A DNA stretch of 64,000 nucleotides from Streptomyces akebiae (GTDB lineage Bacteria > Actinomycetota > Actinomycetes > Streptomycetales > Streptomycetaceae): the NCBI RefSeq assembly GCF_019599145.1, contig NZ_CP080647.1:8680001-8744000 (forward strand), written 5' to 3'. Shown one piece after another: positions 7,876 through 16,657 of the stretch. A program made the position numbers and the translations under genes. Under the pieces are notes generated by a model. That model was not told where the DNA came from, did not search any database, and saw only the letters and a program-made list of their open reading frames with translations. Position 1 is the first letter of the stretch. Each line of letters begins with the position of its first letter.

Positions 7876-8643
7876 ATGACTTCGGTGGAACTCCCCGAGC
7901 CTTCGGGCAAGGTCGCGCTCATCACCGGCGCCAGCCGCGGCATCGGCTACGGCATCGCCGAGGCCCTCGTCGCGCGCGGCGACCGGGTCTGCATCACCGG
8001 CCGCAACGAGGACGCGCTCAAGGAGGCCGTCGAGCAGCTCGGCGCCGACCGCGTCATCGGCGTCGCCGGCAAGGCCCACGACGAGGCCCACCAGGCCCAT
8101 GCCGTCGAGCGCACGATGGAGGCCTTCGGCCGCGTCGACTTCCTGGTCAACAACGCCGGAACGAACCCGGTGTTCGGCCCGATCGCCGACCTCGACCTGA
8201 ACGTGGCCCGCAAGGTGTTCGAGACCAACGTCGTCTCCGCGCTCGGCTTCGCCCAGCGGACCTGGCACGCCTGGCAGAAGGACAACGGCGGCGCCATCGT
8301 CAACATCGCCTCCGTCGCCGGTGTCTCCGCGTCGCCGTTCATCGGCGCGTACGGCATCAGCAAGGCCGCCATGATCAACCTGACCATCCAGCTGGCGCAC
8401 GAGTACGCGCCCAAGGTCCGGGCCAACGCGATCGCGCCCGCCGTGGTGAAGACCAAGTTCGCCCAGGCCCTCTACGAGGGCAGGGAGGCCGAGGCGGCCG
8501 CGTCCTACCCGCTCGGGCGGCTCGGCGTGCCCTCCGACATCGGGGGCGCCGCCGCCTTCCTCACCTCCGAGCAGTCCGACTGGATCACCGGACAGACCCT
8601 CGTGGTCGACGGCGGCATCTTCCTCAACGCCGGGGTGGGCTGA
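7876..8643 (+). CDS. SDR family oxidoreductase (FabG-like)
   Basis: 255-residue short-chain dehydrogenase. TGASRGIGYGIA binds the cofactor, NNAGTNP follows near residue 95, IASVAG supplies the Ser and YGISKAA the YxxxK. It follows the first FabG-like gene by 12 bases, with an independent ATG. It ends GQTLVVDGGIFLNAGVG, as in typical 3-oxoacyl-ACP reductases. The two reductases differ enough to be functionally distinct rather than a recent duplication. Confidence 0.83.
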   Translation: MTSVELPEPSGKVALITGASRGIGYGIAEALVARGDRVCITGRNEDALKEAVEQLGADRVIGVAGKAHDEAHQAHAVERTMEAFGRVDFLVNNAGTNPVFGPIADLDLNVARKVFETNVVSALGFAQRTWHAWQKDNGGAIVNIASVAGVSASPFIGAYGISKAAMINLTIQLAHEYAPKVRANAIAPAVVKTKFAQALYEGREAEAAASYPLGRLGVPSDIGGAAAFLTSEQSDWITGQTLVVDGGIFLNAGVG

Positions 8644-8653
8644 CAGAGTACGC

Positions 8654-8696
8654 ACGGGCGCCGGTGCGAGATTCACCGAACATCTCCGGCGCCCGT
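8654..8696 (+). terminator. Hairpin after the fabG pair
   Basis: ACGGGCGCCGG at 8654-8664 pairs perfectly with CCGGCGCCCGT at 8686-8696, starting about 10 bases after the stop codon. There is no T-run, as is common for Streptomyces terminators. Confidence 0.6.
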
Positions 8697-8825
8697 CCGC
8701 ACCCCTCACGGGGCCTCGACAACGCCGTCACACGCGGACCGGCCGAGGGCTCCACCAGCCGGGCAGGACCGGTCGGCGGGCCTGCGGTATCGTTCGGCCA
8801 CTCTTGGTACGGCATTTCGAGGAGC

Positions 8826-10412
8826 ATGCACGTGTTCAACCGGAACCGATACTTGCCGCCACTCGCGGTGATCGCGTCCATATCCATGGTGACCGGGTGT
8901 GGTGTGTTCTCCTCGGACGCCTCCGACGAAGCGGACCCCATCATCGTGGGGACCACCAGTACGCCGAGCACCCTGGACCCGGCCGCGGCCTGGGACAGCT
9001 CCTGGGAGTTGATGCGCAACGTCTTCCAGCCCCTGCTCGGCTACTCGCCCGGCGGGTCCGAGCCCGAGCCGGACGCCGCCGAGAGCTGCGAGTTCACGGA
9101 CAGCTCCAGCACGGTCTACAGCTGCACGCTGCGCGAGGGCCTGAAGTTCTCCAACGGGCACACGCTGGACGCCAAGGCCGTCAAGTACTCGTTCGACCGC
9201 ATCAAGAAGATCAACGTCAACGGTGGCCCCGCCGGCCTGCTGACCACCCTCTCCCGGGTGCAGACGAAGGGCGACCGCGAGGTCGTCTTCCACCTCAGCC
9301 AGCCCGACGCGACCTTCCCCCTGGTGCTCACCACGCCCGCGATGTCGATCGTGGACCCGGAGGAGTACCCCGCGGACAAGCTCCGCGAGGGCGGGGACAT
9401 CGCCGGCTCCGGGCCCTACAACCTCGCCTCCTACGACGAGGGCAAGACGGCCGAGCTGGTCCGCAACGACAACTACAAGGGCATCGCGGACCTCAAGAAC
9501 TCCGCCGTCACCATCCAGTACTTCCAGCAGTCGGACACGATGGTGAAGGCCCTCAAGAACAAGGACATCTCGGTCATCTACCGGGGGCTCGGCGCCTCGG
9601 ACATCGTGGACATCCAGGCCAACCACGACGAGGAGGGGCTCCAGATCGTGGAGAACCCCACCACCGAGATCAGCTACCTGGTGTTCAACCCCAAGGACCC
9701 CTGGACGAAGAACCCCGCGGTGCGCAAGGCCGTCGCCCAGGTCCTCGACCGGCCGGCGCTCGCGCACAACATCTACAAGGACACCGTCGAGCCGCTGTAC
9801 TCCATGATCCCCAGGGGTCTGGTGGGCCACACGACGGGCTTCTTCGACGACTACGGCAACCCCAGCGCGACCAAGGCGAAGGCCATCCTCGCCGAAGCGG
9901 GCATCACCGAAACGGTTCCGCTGGAGCTCTGGTACACCACCGACCGCTACGGCTCCCAGACCAAGCCGGCCTTCGAGGAGCTGAAGCGACAGCTGGAGGG
10001 CTCCGGCCTGTTCGAGGTCACGCTGAAGAGCCGCCCCTGGAAGACCTACTCCGAGGGCTACCAGAAGGGCGAGTACCCGGTCTTCGGGCGCGGCTGGAAC
10101 CCCGACTTCAACGACGCCGACAACTTCATCGCCCCCTTCGTGGGCGAGCAGAACGCGCTCGGCACGCCGTACGACGCCCCCGAGATCACCAAGAAGCTCC
10201 TGCCGGAGTCGCGCGCCGAGAGCGACCGCGGGGCCGTGTCCGAGGAGTTCGAGGAGGCCCAGCAGATCCTCGTGGACGACGCCCGTCTGATCCCGCTGTG
10301 GCAGGGCAAGGCGTACACGGCCGCGAACGAGGAGATCGCCGGCCTGGAGAACGTCATCGACCCCGCGACGATGATGATCATGTGGCAGCTGTCCTGGAAG
10401 ACCAGTTGGTGA
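8826..10412 (+). CDS. ABC-type peptide/oligopeptide-binding lipoprotein (SBP family 5)
   Basis: 528-residue extracytoplasmic solute-binding protein. The signal peptide is of lipoprotein type with lipobox MVTGC (Cys25) after a hydrophobic stretch. The mature part has the family-5 pattern (STLDPAAAWDS, LREGLKFSNGHTLDAKAVKYSF, GSGPYNL, RPWKTY). Family members capture di- or oligopeptides, or nickel or sugar oligomers, for import. The start ATG at 8826 follows CGAGGAG. No permease or ATPase genes are adjacent, so it is an orphan binding protein that may serve a distant transporter or act as a sensor or scavenger. Confidence 0.88.
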   Translation: MHVFNRNRYLPPLAVIASISMVTGCGVFSSDASDEADPIIVGTTSTPSTLDPAAAWDSSWELMRNVFQPLLGYSPGGSEPEPDAAESCEFTDSSSTVYSCTLREGLKFSNGHTLDAKAVKYSFDRIKKINVNGGPAGLLTTLSRVQTKGDREVVFHLSQPDATFPLVLTTPAMSIVDPEEYPADKLREGGDIAGSGPYNLASYDEGKTAELVRNDNYKGIADLKNSAVTIQYFQQSDTMVKALKNKDISVIYRGLGASDIVDIQANHDEEGLQIVENPTTEISYLVFNPKDPWTKNPAVRKAVAQVLDRPALAHNIYKDTVEPLYSMIPRGLVGHTTGFFDDYGNPSATKAKAILAEAGITETVPLELWYTTDRYGSQTKPAFEELKRQLEGSGLFEVTLKSRPWKTYSEGYQKGEYPVFGRGWNPDFNDADNFIAPFVGEQNALGTPYDAPEITKKLLPESRAESDRGAVSEEFEEAQQILVDDARLIPLWQGKAYTAANEEIAGLENVIDPATMMIMWQLSWKTSW

Positions 10413-10466
10413 TTTCGGGTGCCGGGTCCCGTTGTCAGTGGGCGCCTGTAGGTTCTGTGCTCTGAC

Positions 10467-10491
10467 GGCGGCCGTGCTTCGCGCGGCTGCC
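10467..10491 (+). terminator. Hairpin after binding-protein gene
   Basis: GGCGGCCGTGC (10467-10477) can pair, with G-U pairs, to CGCGGCTGCC (10482-10491) around a TTCG-type loop. It lies 55 bases after the stop. The prediction is moderate and made by eye. Confidence 0.4.
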
Positions 10492-10544
10492 CATGGCCGC
10501 GCGTTCCGTGGCCGTGAAATGAGCGCACACCGGAGGAAGTTGAC

Positions 10545-11228
10545 GTGACCGACATCGCCATGCTGCCCGAGTCCTGGCGCGGGGCCCTGGGGGACGAGCT
10601 GCAGCAGCCTTACTTCAAGGAACTCACCGAGTTCGTCGAGGAAGAGCGTGCGAAGGGTCCCGTCTACCCTCCCCGTGAGCAGGTCTTCGCCGCGCTCGAC
10701 GCCACGCCGTACGAGAGCGTGAAGGTGCTGGTCCTCGGCCAGGACCCCTACCACGGCGAGGGCCAGGGCCACGGGCTGTGCTTCTCCGTGCGGCCCGGGG
10801 TGAAGACCCCGCCGTCGCTGCGGAACATCTACAAGGAGATGCAGGCCGAGCTGGGCACCCCGATCCCGGACAACGGCTATCTGATGCCGTGGGCCCAGCA
10901 GGGCGTTCTGCTGCTCAACGCGGTCCTCACGGTCCGGGCCGGCGAGGCCAACTCGCACAAGGGCAAGGGCTGGGAGAAGTTCACCGACGCCGTGATCCGC
11001 GCGGTGGCCGACCGGCCCGACCCGGCGGTCTTCGTGCTGTGGGGCAACTACGCGCAGAAGAAGCTCCCGCTGATCGACGAGGAGCGCCACGTGGTGGTGA
11101 AGGGCGCGCACCCCTCGCCGCTGTCGGCCAAGAAGTTCTTCGGCTCCCAGCCGTTCACGCAGATCAACGAGGCCGTCGCCCGGCAGGGCCACGAGGCGAT
11201 CGACTGGACGATCCCCGACCTCGGCTGA
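10545..11228 (+). CDS. ung: Uracil-DNA glycosylase (family 1)
   Basis: 227-residue family 1 UDG that removes uracil from DNA to start base-excision repair. The catalytic water-activating motif GQDPYHGEGQGHGLCFSV lies at residues 65-82, with the Asp in GQDPYH; HPSPLSAKKFFGSQPF near residue 188 is the minor-groove loop with the catalytic His. It starts at a GTG preceded by GGAGG. Its length and motifs are canonical. It appears to be monocistronic, with a strong GC hairpin about 65 bases after its stop. Confidence 0.95.
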   Translation: MTDIAMLPESWRGALGDELQQPYFKELTEFVEEERAKGPVYPPREQVFAALDATPYESVKVLVLGQDPYHGEGQGHGLCFSVRPGVKTPPSLRNIYKEMQAELGTPIPDNGYLMPWAQQGVLLLNAVLTVRAGEANSHKGKGWEKFTDAVIRAVADRPDPAVFVLWGNYAQKKLPLIDEERHVVVKGAHPSPLSAKKFFGSQPFTQINEAVARQGHEAIDWTIPDLG

Positions 11229-11293
11229 CGGGCCGCTCGTCCCGCCGCACCCGCCGCCCCCTGCCCCACCCCCTCCGTACGCGCGTGTCCGTC

Positions 11294-11313
11294 CGGCGGC
11301 CGTACGGCCGCCG
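11294..11313. terminator. Perfect 20-bp palindrome after ung
   Basis: CGGCGGCCGTACGGCCGCCG is fully self-complementary and can form a very stable stem about 65 bases after the ung stop. It is likely the terminator, although an operator cannot be excluded. Confidence 0.5.
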
Positions 11314-11420
11314 GGGCGCCCCCGCGGTCGTACGGAGCGGCCTGACCGGGATTGCGGGTGCCTGCCGTTAGCGTCGGGAGGGACAGGCAGGTCTCAGGGC
11401 CGACGAGTGCGGAGGACGCG

Positions 11421-11942
11421 GTGGTGGAGCGACAGGACCGGATGGCGCCGGACGCCGTGATGACCCGGATCGGGCAGGCGGTCATGCTGCACCACGGAGG
11501 TGACCGCGAGGAGGCCCGGGACCGTCTGCTGCGGCTGTGGGCGGAGCTCGGGGAGGACGGCGCCCCGCTCCACCGCTGCACCCTGGCGCACTACATGGCC
11601 GACACCCAGGACGACCCCGACACCGAACTGGCCTGGGACCTCAGGGCGTTGTCGGCGGCCGACGAACTCTCCGAGGGCCGTACGGCGCAGGCCGGCGACG
11701 AGCTCGCGGTGCGGGCCTTCTACCCCTCGCTCCACCTCAACCTCGCCGCCGACTACGCCAGGCTGGGCCGCCACGACGCGGCCCGCAGCCACCTGCGGCT
11801 GGCCCGGGGAGCGCTGGCCACCCTGGGGGACGACGGCCATGGCGACGGCGTCCGCACCGCCCTGGCCCGCCTGGAGGCCCGGCTCGACGAGACGGGCCCC
11901 ACCGAAGGTGAGACACCGGGGCCGCCGCGACAGCGACCCTAG
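11421..11942 (+). CDS. Tetratricopeptide-like helical protein
   Basis: 173-residue soluble protein, all-helical by composition. Repeated Leu/Ala-rich segments such as HHGGDREEARDRLLRLWAEL, HLNLAADYARLGRHDAARSHL and ALARLEARL look like degenerate TPR helices. No catalytic motif is seen. The GTG at 11421 is preferred because GGAGG precedes it at an ideal distance. The family is widespread in Streptomyces with unknown function, presumably a protein-interaction scaffold. It converges on the lipoprotein gene at 11999. Confidence 0.7.
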   Translation: MVERQDRMAPDAVMTRIGQAVMLHHGGDREEARDRLLRLWAELGEDGAPLHRCTLAHYMADTQDDPDTELAWDLRALSAADELSEGRTAQAGDELAVRAFYPSLHLNLAADYARLGRHDAARSHLRLARGALATLGDDGHGDGVRTALARLEARLDETGPTEGETPGPPRQRP

Positions 11943-11962
11943 GGCCCTGAGGGGTGTTGCCG

Positions 11963-11977
11963 GGCCGGGCGCCGGCC
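11963..11977. terminator. Short GC hairpin between convergent genes
   Basis: GGCCGG-GCG-CCGGCC forms a 6-bp stem between the convergent TPR-like and lipoprotein genes and could serve both strands. Confidence 0.35.
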
Positions 11978-11998
11978 TGGTGCGGGGGCCGTCGGGGA

Positions 11999-12502
11999 TC
12001 AACGGCCGTAGACGTCCTTGCAGATGGCTGCCTGGGGGGTGTCCTTGCCCCAGCCGCCGTATCTGTGGCCGAGTGCGCAGACGTCGGAGTTCTTCGGCGG
12101 GGTCGTCGGGACGGACTTGGGCAGGGGCGGGATCTCGACGTGGGGGCGGGAACCGGGCGGCGGGCCCGGCCGCTCGCGGGGAGCCGGCCGCTCGTCGCGG
12201 GGTGGCGGGGGCGCGGCGGGGGTCGGGGCGGCGTCGGTGACGGGCGGGGCGGACGTGGCGGGCTTCGGCTCCGGGGGCGCGCTCGGGGTGGGTTCGCGCG
12301 GTGGGCCGACCCGTCTCAGGGCCTCGCGCGCCGGAGCCTCCACGATCTGGGTCTCTGTGGTGCCGTCCGGGCGGGGTTCCGAGGGCCGGGACGGGAGGGG
12401 CGATGCCTGCCGCGGGGGCGGGTGGGGCGCGGTCACGCAGCCGGTGAGAGCCGAGACGGCCACGGTGACCAGGAGCGTTGCGGTGGTGGTCGGTCGATGC
12501 AC
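11999..12502 (-). CDS. Proline-rich secreted lipoprotein, unknown function
   Basis: 167 residues from the GTG at 12502 (an in-frame ATG at 12562 would add 20 residues). A positively charged N-terminus and hydrophobic core end in VSALTGC, a lipobox. The middle is a long Pro/Ala/Glu linker, and the C-terminal ~30 residues (NSDVCALGHRYGGWGKDT then QAAICKDVYGR) form the only compact, conserved-looking part, with two Cys that could form a disulfide. It is likely anchored outside the membrane with a small globular tip. I do not recognise a function. Confidence 0.65.
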   Translation of the reverse strand: MHRPTTTATLLVTVAVSALTGCVTAPHPPPRQASPLPSRPSEPRPDGTTETQIVEAPAREALRRVGPPREPTPSAPPEPKPATSAPPVTDAAPTPAAPPPPRDERPAPRERPGPPPGSRPHVEIPPLPKSVPTTPPKNSDVCALGHRYGGWGKDTPQAAICKDVYGR

Positions 12503-12721
12503 GCGCGCAACTCTGCTGTGTCCGCGCCGCTTTGGGGAGGGAGCGGGCGGATGATGCCCCACACGGGTGACGCCCGTGGCTCCCCGACGACGCCACGCGC
12601 CGCACCCTGCGGGAACGCGACCCCGGCCTCCGCTCCCCGGTTCCTTGCTTCCCCCGGTCTGACGCCCCCGGTCCGTCGCCTCCCCGGTCCGTCGCCTTCC
12701 CGGTCCTTGCCCCCGCCTCGT

Positions 12722-13234
12722 TCAGTACCCGGTGGCCCCGTCGATCCGCTCCCGGAGCAGGTCCGCGTGACCGTTGTGCCGCGCGTACTCCTCGATCATG
12801 TGGGTGTAGAGCCACCGCAGGCTCGGCGCCTCGCCCGACCGCCGGTGAACGGCCTTGGCGACGTCGTCCAGGGCGAAGCCCTCCGCGTTGCGGCGGGCGA
12901 TCGCGATCTCCGCCTGCCAGGTGCCGTACGCCTCCCCCCAGGTGTCGGCCGGGGTGGGGTGGAACTCCCCGTCCGGATCCGCTTCGCTGAAGTAGATCGG
13001 CCCCTGGTCGTCGTCCACGAGCACCTTGCGGAACCAGATGCGCTCGACCTCCGCCATGTGCCGTACCAGACCGAGGAGGGACAGCTGCGAGGGCGGGACC
13101 GAGGCGCGACGCAACTGGTCGTCGTCCAGGCCCTCGCACTTGAGCGCGAGGGTCTGCCGGTGGTAGTCGAGCCAGCCTTCGAGCATGGCCCGTTCGTCGG
13201 CGGTGACGGAGGGTTCGGAGCGCAGTTCGGTCAT
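12722..13234 (-). CDS. DinB/DUF664 family protein
   Basis: 170-residue four-helix-bundle protein of the DinB/DUF664 superfamily, which includes mycothiol-dependent enzymes of actinobacteria. The His residues expected to bind metal are visible: RHMAEVERIW (after LLGLV), and HMIEEYARHNGHADLLRERI near the C-terminus. The ATG at 13234 has GAGG at a good distance; a second ATG at 13243 is nearly as good. The DUF664 subgroup fits best because of the HNGHADLLRE ending. The substrate is unknown. Confidence 0.8.
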   Translation of the reverse strand: MTELRSEPSVTADERAMLEGWLDYHRQTLALKCEGLDDDQLRRASVPPSQLSLLGLVRHMAEVERIWFRKVLVDDDQGPIYFSEADPDGEFHPTPADTWGEAYGTWQAEIAIARRNAEGFALDDVAKAVHRRSGEAPSLRWLYTHMIEEYARHNGHADLLRERIDGATGY

Positions 13235-13307
13235 GCCGGCCATCCTCGCAGCCCCCGTATGCTGCCGACGAGGCATTTCGACGGCACACCGTGGACGGGA
13301 GACCCCT

Positions 13308-14216
13308 GTGAAGGTCGGCTGCATCGGGCTCGGCGACATCGCGCGGAAGGCGTATCTGCCGGTGCTCGGCACCCAACCGGGGCTCGAACTCCATCTCCAG
13401 ACACGGACGCCCGCCACCCTCACCCGCGTCGCCGACAGCCTCCACCTCCCGCCGGACCGGCGGCACACCGGCCTCGACGCGCTGCTGGCCCAGGACCTCG
13501 ACGCGGCCTTCGTGCACGCGCCCACCGTGGCCCACCCCGAGATCGTGGAACGCCTGCTGGAGGCGGGGGTGCCGACATACGTCGACAAGCCGCTCGCCTA
13601 CGAACTGGCCGACTCGGAACGGCTCGTACGGCTCGCGGAGGAGCGCGGCGTCGGGCTCGCCGTGGGATTCAACCGGCGGTACGCGCCCGGATACGCCCAG
13701 TGCGCGGACCATCCGCGCGAGCTGATCCTCATGCAGAAGAACCGCATCGGCCTGCCCGAGGTGCCGCGCACGATGGTCCTGGACGACTTCATCCATGTCG
13801 TGGACACCCTGCGGTTCCTGGTGCCGGGCGAGATCGAGGACGTGACCGTACGAGCCCGGACCGAGGGCGGACTGCTGCACCACGTCGTGCTCCAGCTCTC
13901 CGGAGCGGGATTCACCGCGCTCGGTGTCATGAACCGGCTCAGCGGCTCGGCGGAGGAGATCCTGGAGGTCTCCGGACAGGACACCAAGCGACAGGTCGTG
14001 AACCTCGCCGAGGTCGTCGACCACAAGGGACAGCCGTCGATCAGGCGGCGGGGCGACTGGGTGCCGGTGGCCCGACAGCGCGGCATCGAGCAGGCCGTCC
14101 TCGCCTTCCTCGACGCGGTGCGCGCGGGCCGGGTGCTCAGCGCGCGGGACGCGCTGGCGACCCATGAGCTGTGCGAGCGGGTGGTGCGGGCGGTGGAGGA
14201 CCGGTCCGCCGCCTGA
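13308..14216 (+). CDS. Gfo/Idh/MocA family oxidoreductase
   Basis: 302-residue NAD(P)-dependent oxidoreductase starting at GTG 13308. The N-terminal fold VGCIGLGDIARKAYLPVL binds the nucleotide; VDKPLAYE near residue 95 carries the EKP-type catalytic Lys, here as DKP. The C-terminal alpha/beta domain is shorter than in sugar dehydrogenases (~340 residues) of this superfamily. Its 3' end overlaps the lnt gene on the opposite strand by 80 bases. The substrate is not evident. Confidence 0.8.
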   Translation: MKVGCIGLGDIARKAYLPVLGTQPGLELHLQTRTPATLTRVADSLHLPPDRRHTGLDALLAQDLDAAFVHAPTVAHPEIVERLLEAGVPTYVDKPLAYELADSERLVRLAEERGVGLAVGFNRRYAPGYAQCADHPRELILMQKNRIGLPEVPRTMVLDDFIHVVDTLRFLVPGEIEDVTVRARTEGGLLHHVVLQLSGAGFTALGVMNRLSGSAEEILEVSGQDTKRQVVNLAEVVDHKGQPSIRRRGDWVPVARQRGIEQAVLAFLDAVRAGRVLSARDALATHELCERVVRAVEDRSAA

Positions 14217-15735
14217 CCCGTACGGCCCGCCCGCCCTCGAAGGCGGCCCAGGCGAGCAGGGTCAGCAGCGCCGCGTCCACCGGCCAGTCCCCGAAGCGGA
14301 CGTACGGCGTCGTACCACTCGCCAGCGGCACGTCGTACACCCCCGTCGTGCTCTCGTCCGTGCCGAGCCGGGCGCCGACGCGCTCGCCGTCCGGGCCGTG
14401 GACCGCCGAGACGCCGGTGAGCGTCGCGTGGGCCATCGGGCGACCGGTCTCGGCGGCCCGCAGCGCCGCCAGCGAGGCGTGCTGCTCGGGGGCCCAGCTC
14501 TGCTGGAACGTCGAGGTCGCCGACTGCGCGAGCAGCAACTCGGCGCCGTCCCGGGCGAGATGACGGCTCATGTCGGGGAAGGCGGACTCGAAGCAGACCA
14601 TGGGGCCGATCCGCAGTCCCTTCCCGGAGTCGAACACGACCTGCTCGGTGCCGCGCCTGCGGTCCTCGCCGGCCGCCTCACCGACGGAGGTGGCCCAGCC
14701 GAGCAGCGAGCGCATCGGGATGTACTCGCCGAAGGGGACCAGGCGCATCTTGTCGTAGCGGTCGCCGGTCGGGCCGTCCGGCCCCACGAGCACCGAACTC
14801 TTGTAGATGCCGGGACGGTCGGAGCGGCGGGCGTCCACGTTCACCAGGATGTTCGTGTCCGTCTCGCGGGCCAGTGCGGCGATCCGGTCGGCGAGGTCGG
14901 GGCGGTCGGCGAGGTCGTGGCCGACGCTGCTCTCGCCCCACACGATCAGGTCGAGGTGCTGCCCGGCGAGCCGTCGGGTGAGCGCCTCCTCACGGTCGAA
15001 CCGGTTGTCGGGGCCGTCGGTGACACCGGGCTGCACGACGGCGATCCGCACCTCGCCCCGGACGTCGGGACGCGGCGACCACAGCCACACCGCCGAGGTC
15101 GCGGTGGCCGTCGCGACGAGACCGGCGAGCGCCGGCGCCCGCGACCGGCGTACGGCGACCAGCACGGTGACCGCGACGTTGACGGCCACCAGCAGGAAGC
15201 TGATCAGCCAGACCCCGCCGACCGAGGCCAGTCGCAGCGCGGGCTCCACCTGCCACTGGCTGGACCCCAGCAGCCCCCACGGCCCGCCGAGGCCCTGCCA
15301 GGAGCGGACGAGCTCGATCGCCAGCCAGCCCGACGGCACGACCAGCAGCGCGGCGGCGACCCGGCCCGGCGACGGCGCCCCGGCCAGGAACCGGCGCACC
15401 AGCCAGGCCCAGGGGGCCCACAGCGCACCCAGCAGGCCGGCGATGACCAGGGTGAACACATGGAGGTTCGGCAGCAGCCAGTGGTGCATGGCCAGCATGA
15501 ACGCGCATCCGCCGAGCCAGCCGTCGTACATGGCCCGGCGCCCGGTAGGGGCCGTGCGGATCACGAGCATCCACGGCACCAGCGCCCCCCACGCGAACCA
15601 CCACAGGCCCGGTGCGGGGAACGCCAGCACCGGCAGGGCCCCGGCCACGACGAGCACTGCTCGTCGCCGCCACGGGGAGGCCGACCAGTCCGCCGTCCGC
15701 CGCCATGGGGAGGCCACCCAGTCCGCCGTCCGCAT
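14137..15735 (-). CDS. lnt: Apolipoprotein N-acyltransferase
   Basis: 532-residue membrane protein that adds a third acyl chain to lipoproteins. The N-terminal half has about six hydrophobic segments; the C-terminal nitrilase-like domain carries the triad Glu (WGESSVG), Lys (DKMRLVPFGEY) and Cys (MVCFESAFPD). The C-terminus has a further hydrophobic segment and an unusually Pro/Arg-rich tail, which overlaps the oppositely oriented Gfo/Idh gene. The first 24 residues contain a direct duplication (ADWVASPWRR, ADWSASPWRR), encoded by a 33-bp tandem repeat. S. coelicolor is known to have two Lnt homologues; this gene's neighbourhood suggests the lnt2 counterpart (from memory). Confidence 0.9.
   Translation of the reverse strand: MRTADWVASPWRRTADWSASPWRRRAVLVVAGALPVLAFPAPGLWWFAWGALVPWMLVIRTAPTGRRAMYDGWLGGCAFMLAMHHWLLPNLHVFTLVIAGLLGALWAPWAWLVRRFLAGAPSPGRVAAALLVVPSGWLAIELVRSWQGLGGPWGLLGSSQWQVEPALRLASVGGVWLISFLLVAVNVAVTVLVAVRRSRAPALAGLVATATATSAVWLWSPRPDVRGEVRIAVVQPGVTDGPDNRFDREEALTRRLAGQHLDLIVWGESSVGHDLADRPDLADRIAALARETDTNILVNVDARRSDRPGIYKSSVLVGPDGPTGDRYDKMRLVPFGEYIPMRSLLGWATSVGEAAGEDRRRGTEQVVFDSGKGLRIGPMVCFESAFPDMSRHLARDGAELLLAQSATSTFQQSWAPEQHASLAALRAAETGRPMAHATLTGVSAVHGPDGERVGARLGTDESTTGVYDVPLASGTTPYVRFGDWPVDAALLTLLAWAAFEGGRAVRVRRRTGPPPPAPPARTAHGSPARPAR
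15667..15732. repeat. 33-bp tandem duplication in the 5' end of lnt
   Basis: Two near-identical 33-bp units, 15667-15699 and 15700-15732, differ at only a few positions and encode the doubled ADWxASPWRR peptide. The duplication keeps the reading frame, so it lengthens the cytoplasmic N-terminus without breaking the gene. Confidence 0.7.
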
Positions 15736-15822
15736 ACAGCGCCTCCCTCCCCACCGGTGAGTTCTTCCAGTGTGCGCGCCGGGGACGATCTCCGACAGAG
15801 GGCCTGGACGGTGTGGGGGTGG

Positions 15823-16317
15823 TCAGGCCGGGGAGGGGTGCTGGGCGGGGGCGAGGCCCTCGGGGGCGCGGCGCCATTTCTCCTGGACGACGACCTCGCG
15901 CAGGCGCCAGCCGTCCGGCGTGCGGACCAGGGCGAAGGCGTAGCGGCCGCCGCAGACGAAGTCGGGGGCGGTGGATCCCCCGTCGTGGCCGGCGAAGCGC
16001 ATCGGGTTGACGTAGTCCGCCCGGACCCGGGCGGTGTCGCCGGTGTCCTGCTCCAACAGTTCGAAGCTCAACCGCCGGTTGACGATCAGGTGCTGGCGCA
16101 TGGGGAAGAGCTCCATGCTCCGCGCCAGCCACCCGGCGACCTGCCCGGCGTCGCCCTCGATGCCGCCGGCCGAGCGGTAGTCCGCGCGGCCCTGCGGGGC
16201 GAACAGGTCCCGGTACGCCGCCCAGTCGCCGTCGTCCACCGCCACCGCGTACTCGGTGATCAGGCCGTCGACGGCGAGTCGGTCCATCACGGTCGCGAGC
16301 TCCACACGCTGCGTCAT
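15823..16317 (-). CDS. SnoaL-like / NTF2-fold protein
   Basis: 164-residue protein with the cone-shaped NTF2 pattern: an N-terminal helix LITEYAVAVDDGDWAAYRDLFAPQG, then strands with RQHLIVNRRLSFE, ARVRADYVNPMRF and GRYAFALVRTPDGWRLREVVVQEKW. This matches SnoaL_4-type proteins related to aromatic-ring dioxygenase small subunits and scytalone dehydratase. A catalytic role (dehydration or isomerisation) or just ligand binding is possible. The ATG at 16317 gives a normal length. It is transcribed away from the DUF4291 gene. Confidence 0.78.
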   Translation of the reverse strand: MTQRVELATVMDRLAVDGLITEYAVAVDDGDWAAYRDLFAPQGRADYRSAGGIEGDAGQVAGWLARSMELFPMRQHLIVNRRLSFELLEQDTGDTARVRADYVNPMRFAGHDGGSTAPDFVCGGRYAFALVRTPDGWRLREVVVQEKWRRAPEGLAPAQHPSPA

Positions 16318-16466
16318 CGGCACAGTCTTGGGGCAGGACACGCGCCACGCCAAGGGGCGTGCGGTCGGATGGGGGATATTTCCGGGACGGGGGGCGGCTC
16401 CGGGCCGCGCGTCATCCGTGGATATTCGGTGGCTCGAAGGCGTCGCCGTGATCGAACCTGGTCCCC

Positions 16467-16638
16467 GTGAGTGAAAGTGAACGCCCTTCGGCGACCGAGC
16501 CCAGGTTCCGTGTCCGTGCCCGCCACACGGCCGACACGGTCACCGTCTACCAGGCGTACCGCCCGGAGATAGGCGGCCCGGCCGCGCGGCACGGCCGTTT
16601 CCCGGCCGCGTGGAAGCGGGACCGGATGACCTGGGTCA
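16467..16638 (+). pseudogene. DUF4291 gene, N-terminal fragment (interrupted)
   Basis: Begins at GTG 16467 and encodes the DUF4291 N-terminus: HTADTVTVYQAYRPEIG, then RFPAAWKRDRMTW. It breaks at base 16638, exactly where the first inverted-repeat segment begins. Joining 16467-16638 to 20017-20462 gives 618 bases, an uninterrupted frame of 205 codons plus stop, with the junction reading MTWVKPSFLWMM, as in the intact paralogue at 18424-19017. The split is therefore an insertion into a once functional gene. DUF4291 has no known activity. Confidence 0.88.
16630..16638. repeat. Left copy of 9-bp target duplication
   Basis: CCTGGGTCA directly precedes the left terminal repeat of segment A. The counterpart after segment C is CCTGGATCA (20008-20016), one base different. 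It also equals the spacer between segments A and B (18342-18350). Confidence 0.65.
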
Positions 16639-16657
16639 TCAAGCCGCGTTCACAGCC

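Noticed and set aside
7227..8825. Extended upstream frame joined to the binding-protein gene (1061 codons)
   Set aside because: The upstream part is an Arg/Pro/Gly-rich shadow of the two reductase genes. The lipoprotein signal starts at 8826 with its own ribosome site.
10467..10491. Riboswitch upstream of ung
   Set aside because: Only a simple stem is visible, matching a terminator of the preceding gene; no conserved riboswitch core was recognised.
8706..11192. Long minus-strand open frame of 828 codons opposite the binding-protein and ung genes
   Set aside because: It mirrors strongly supported genes on the other strand. Long antisense frames are common in DNA of this GC content, and no family pattern is seen.
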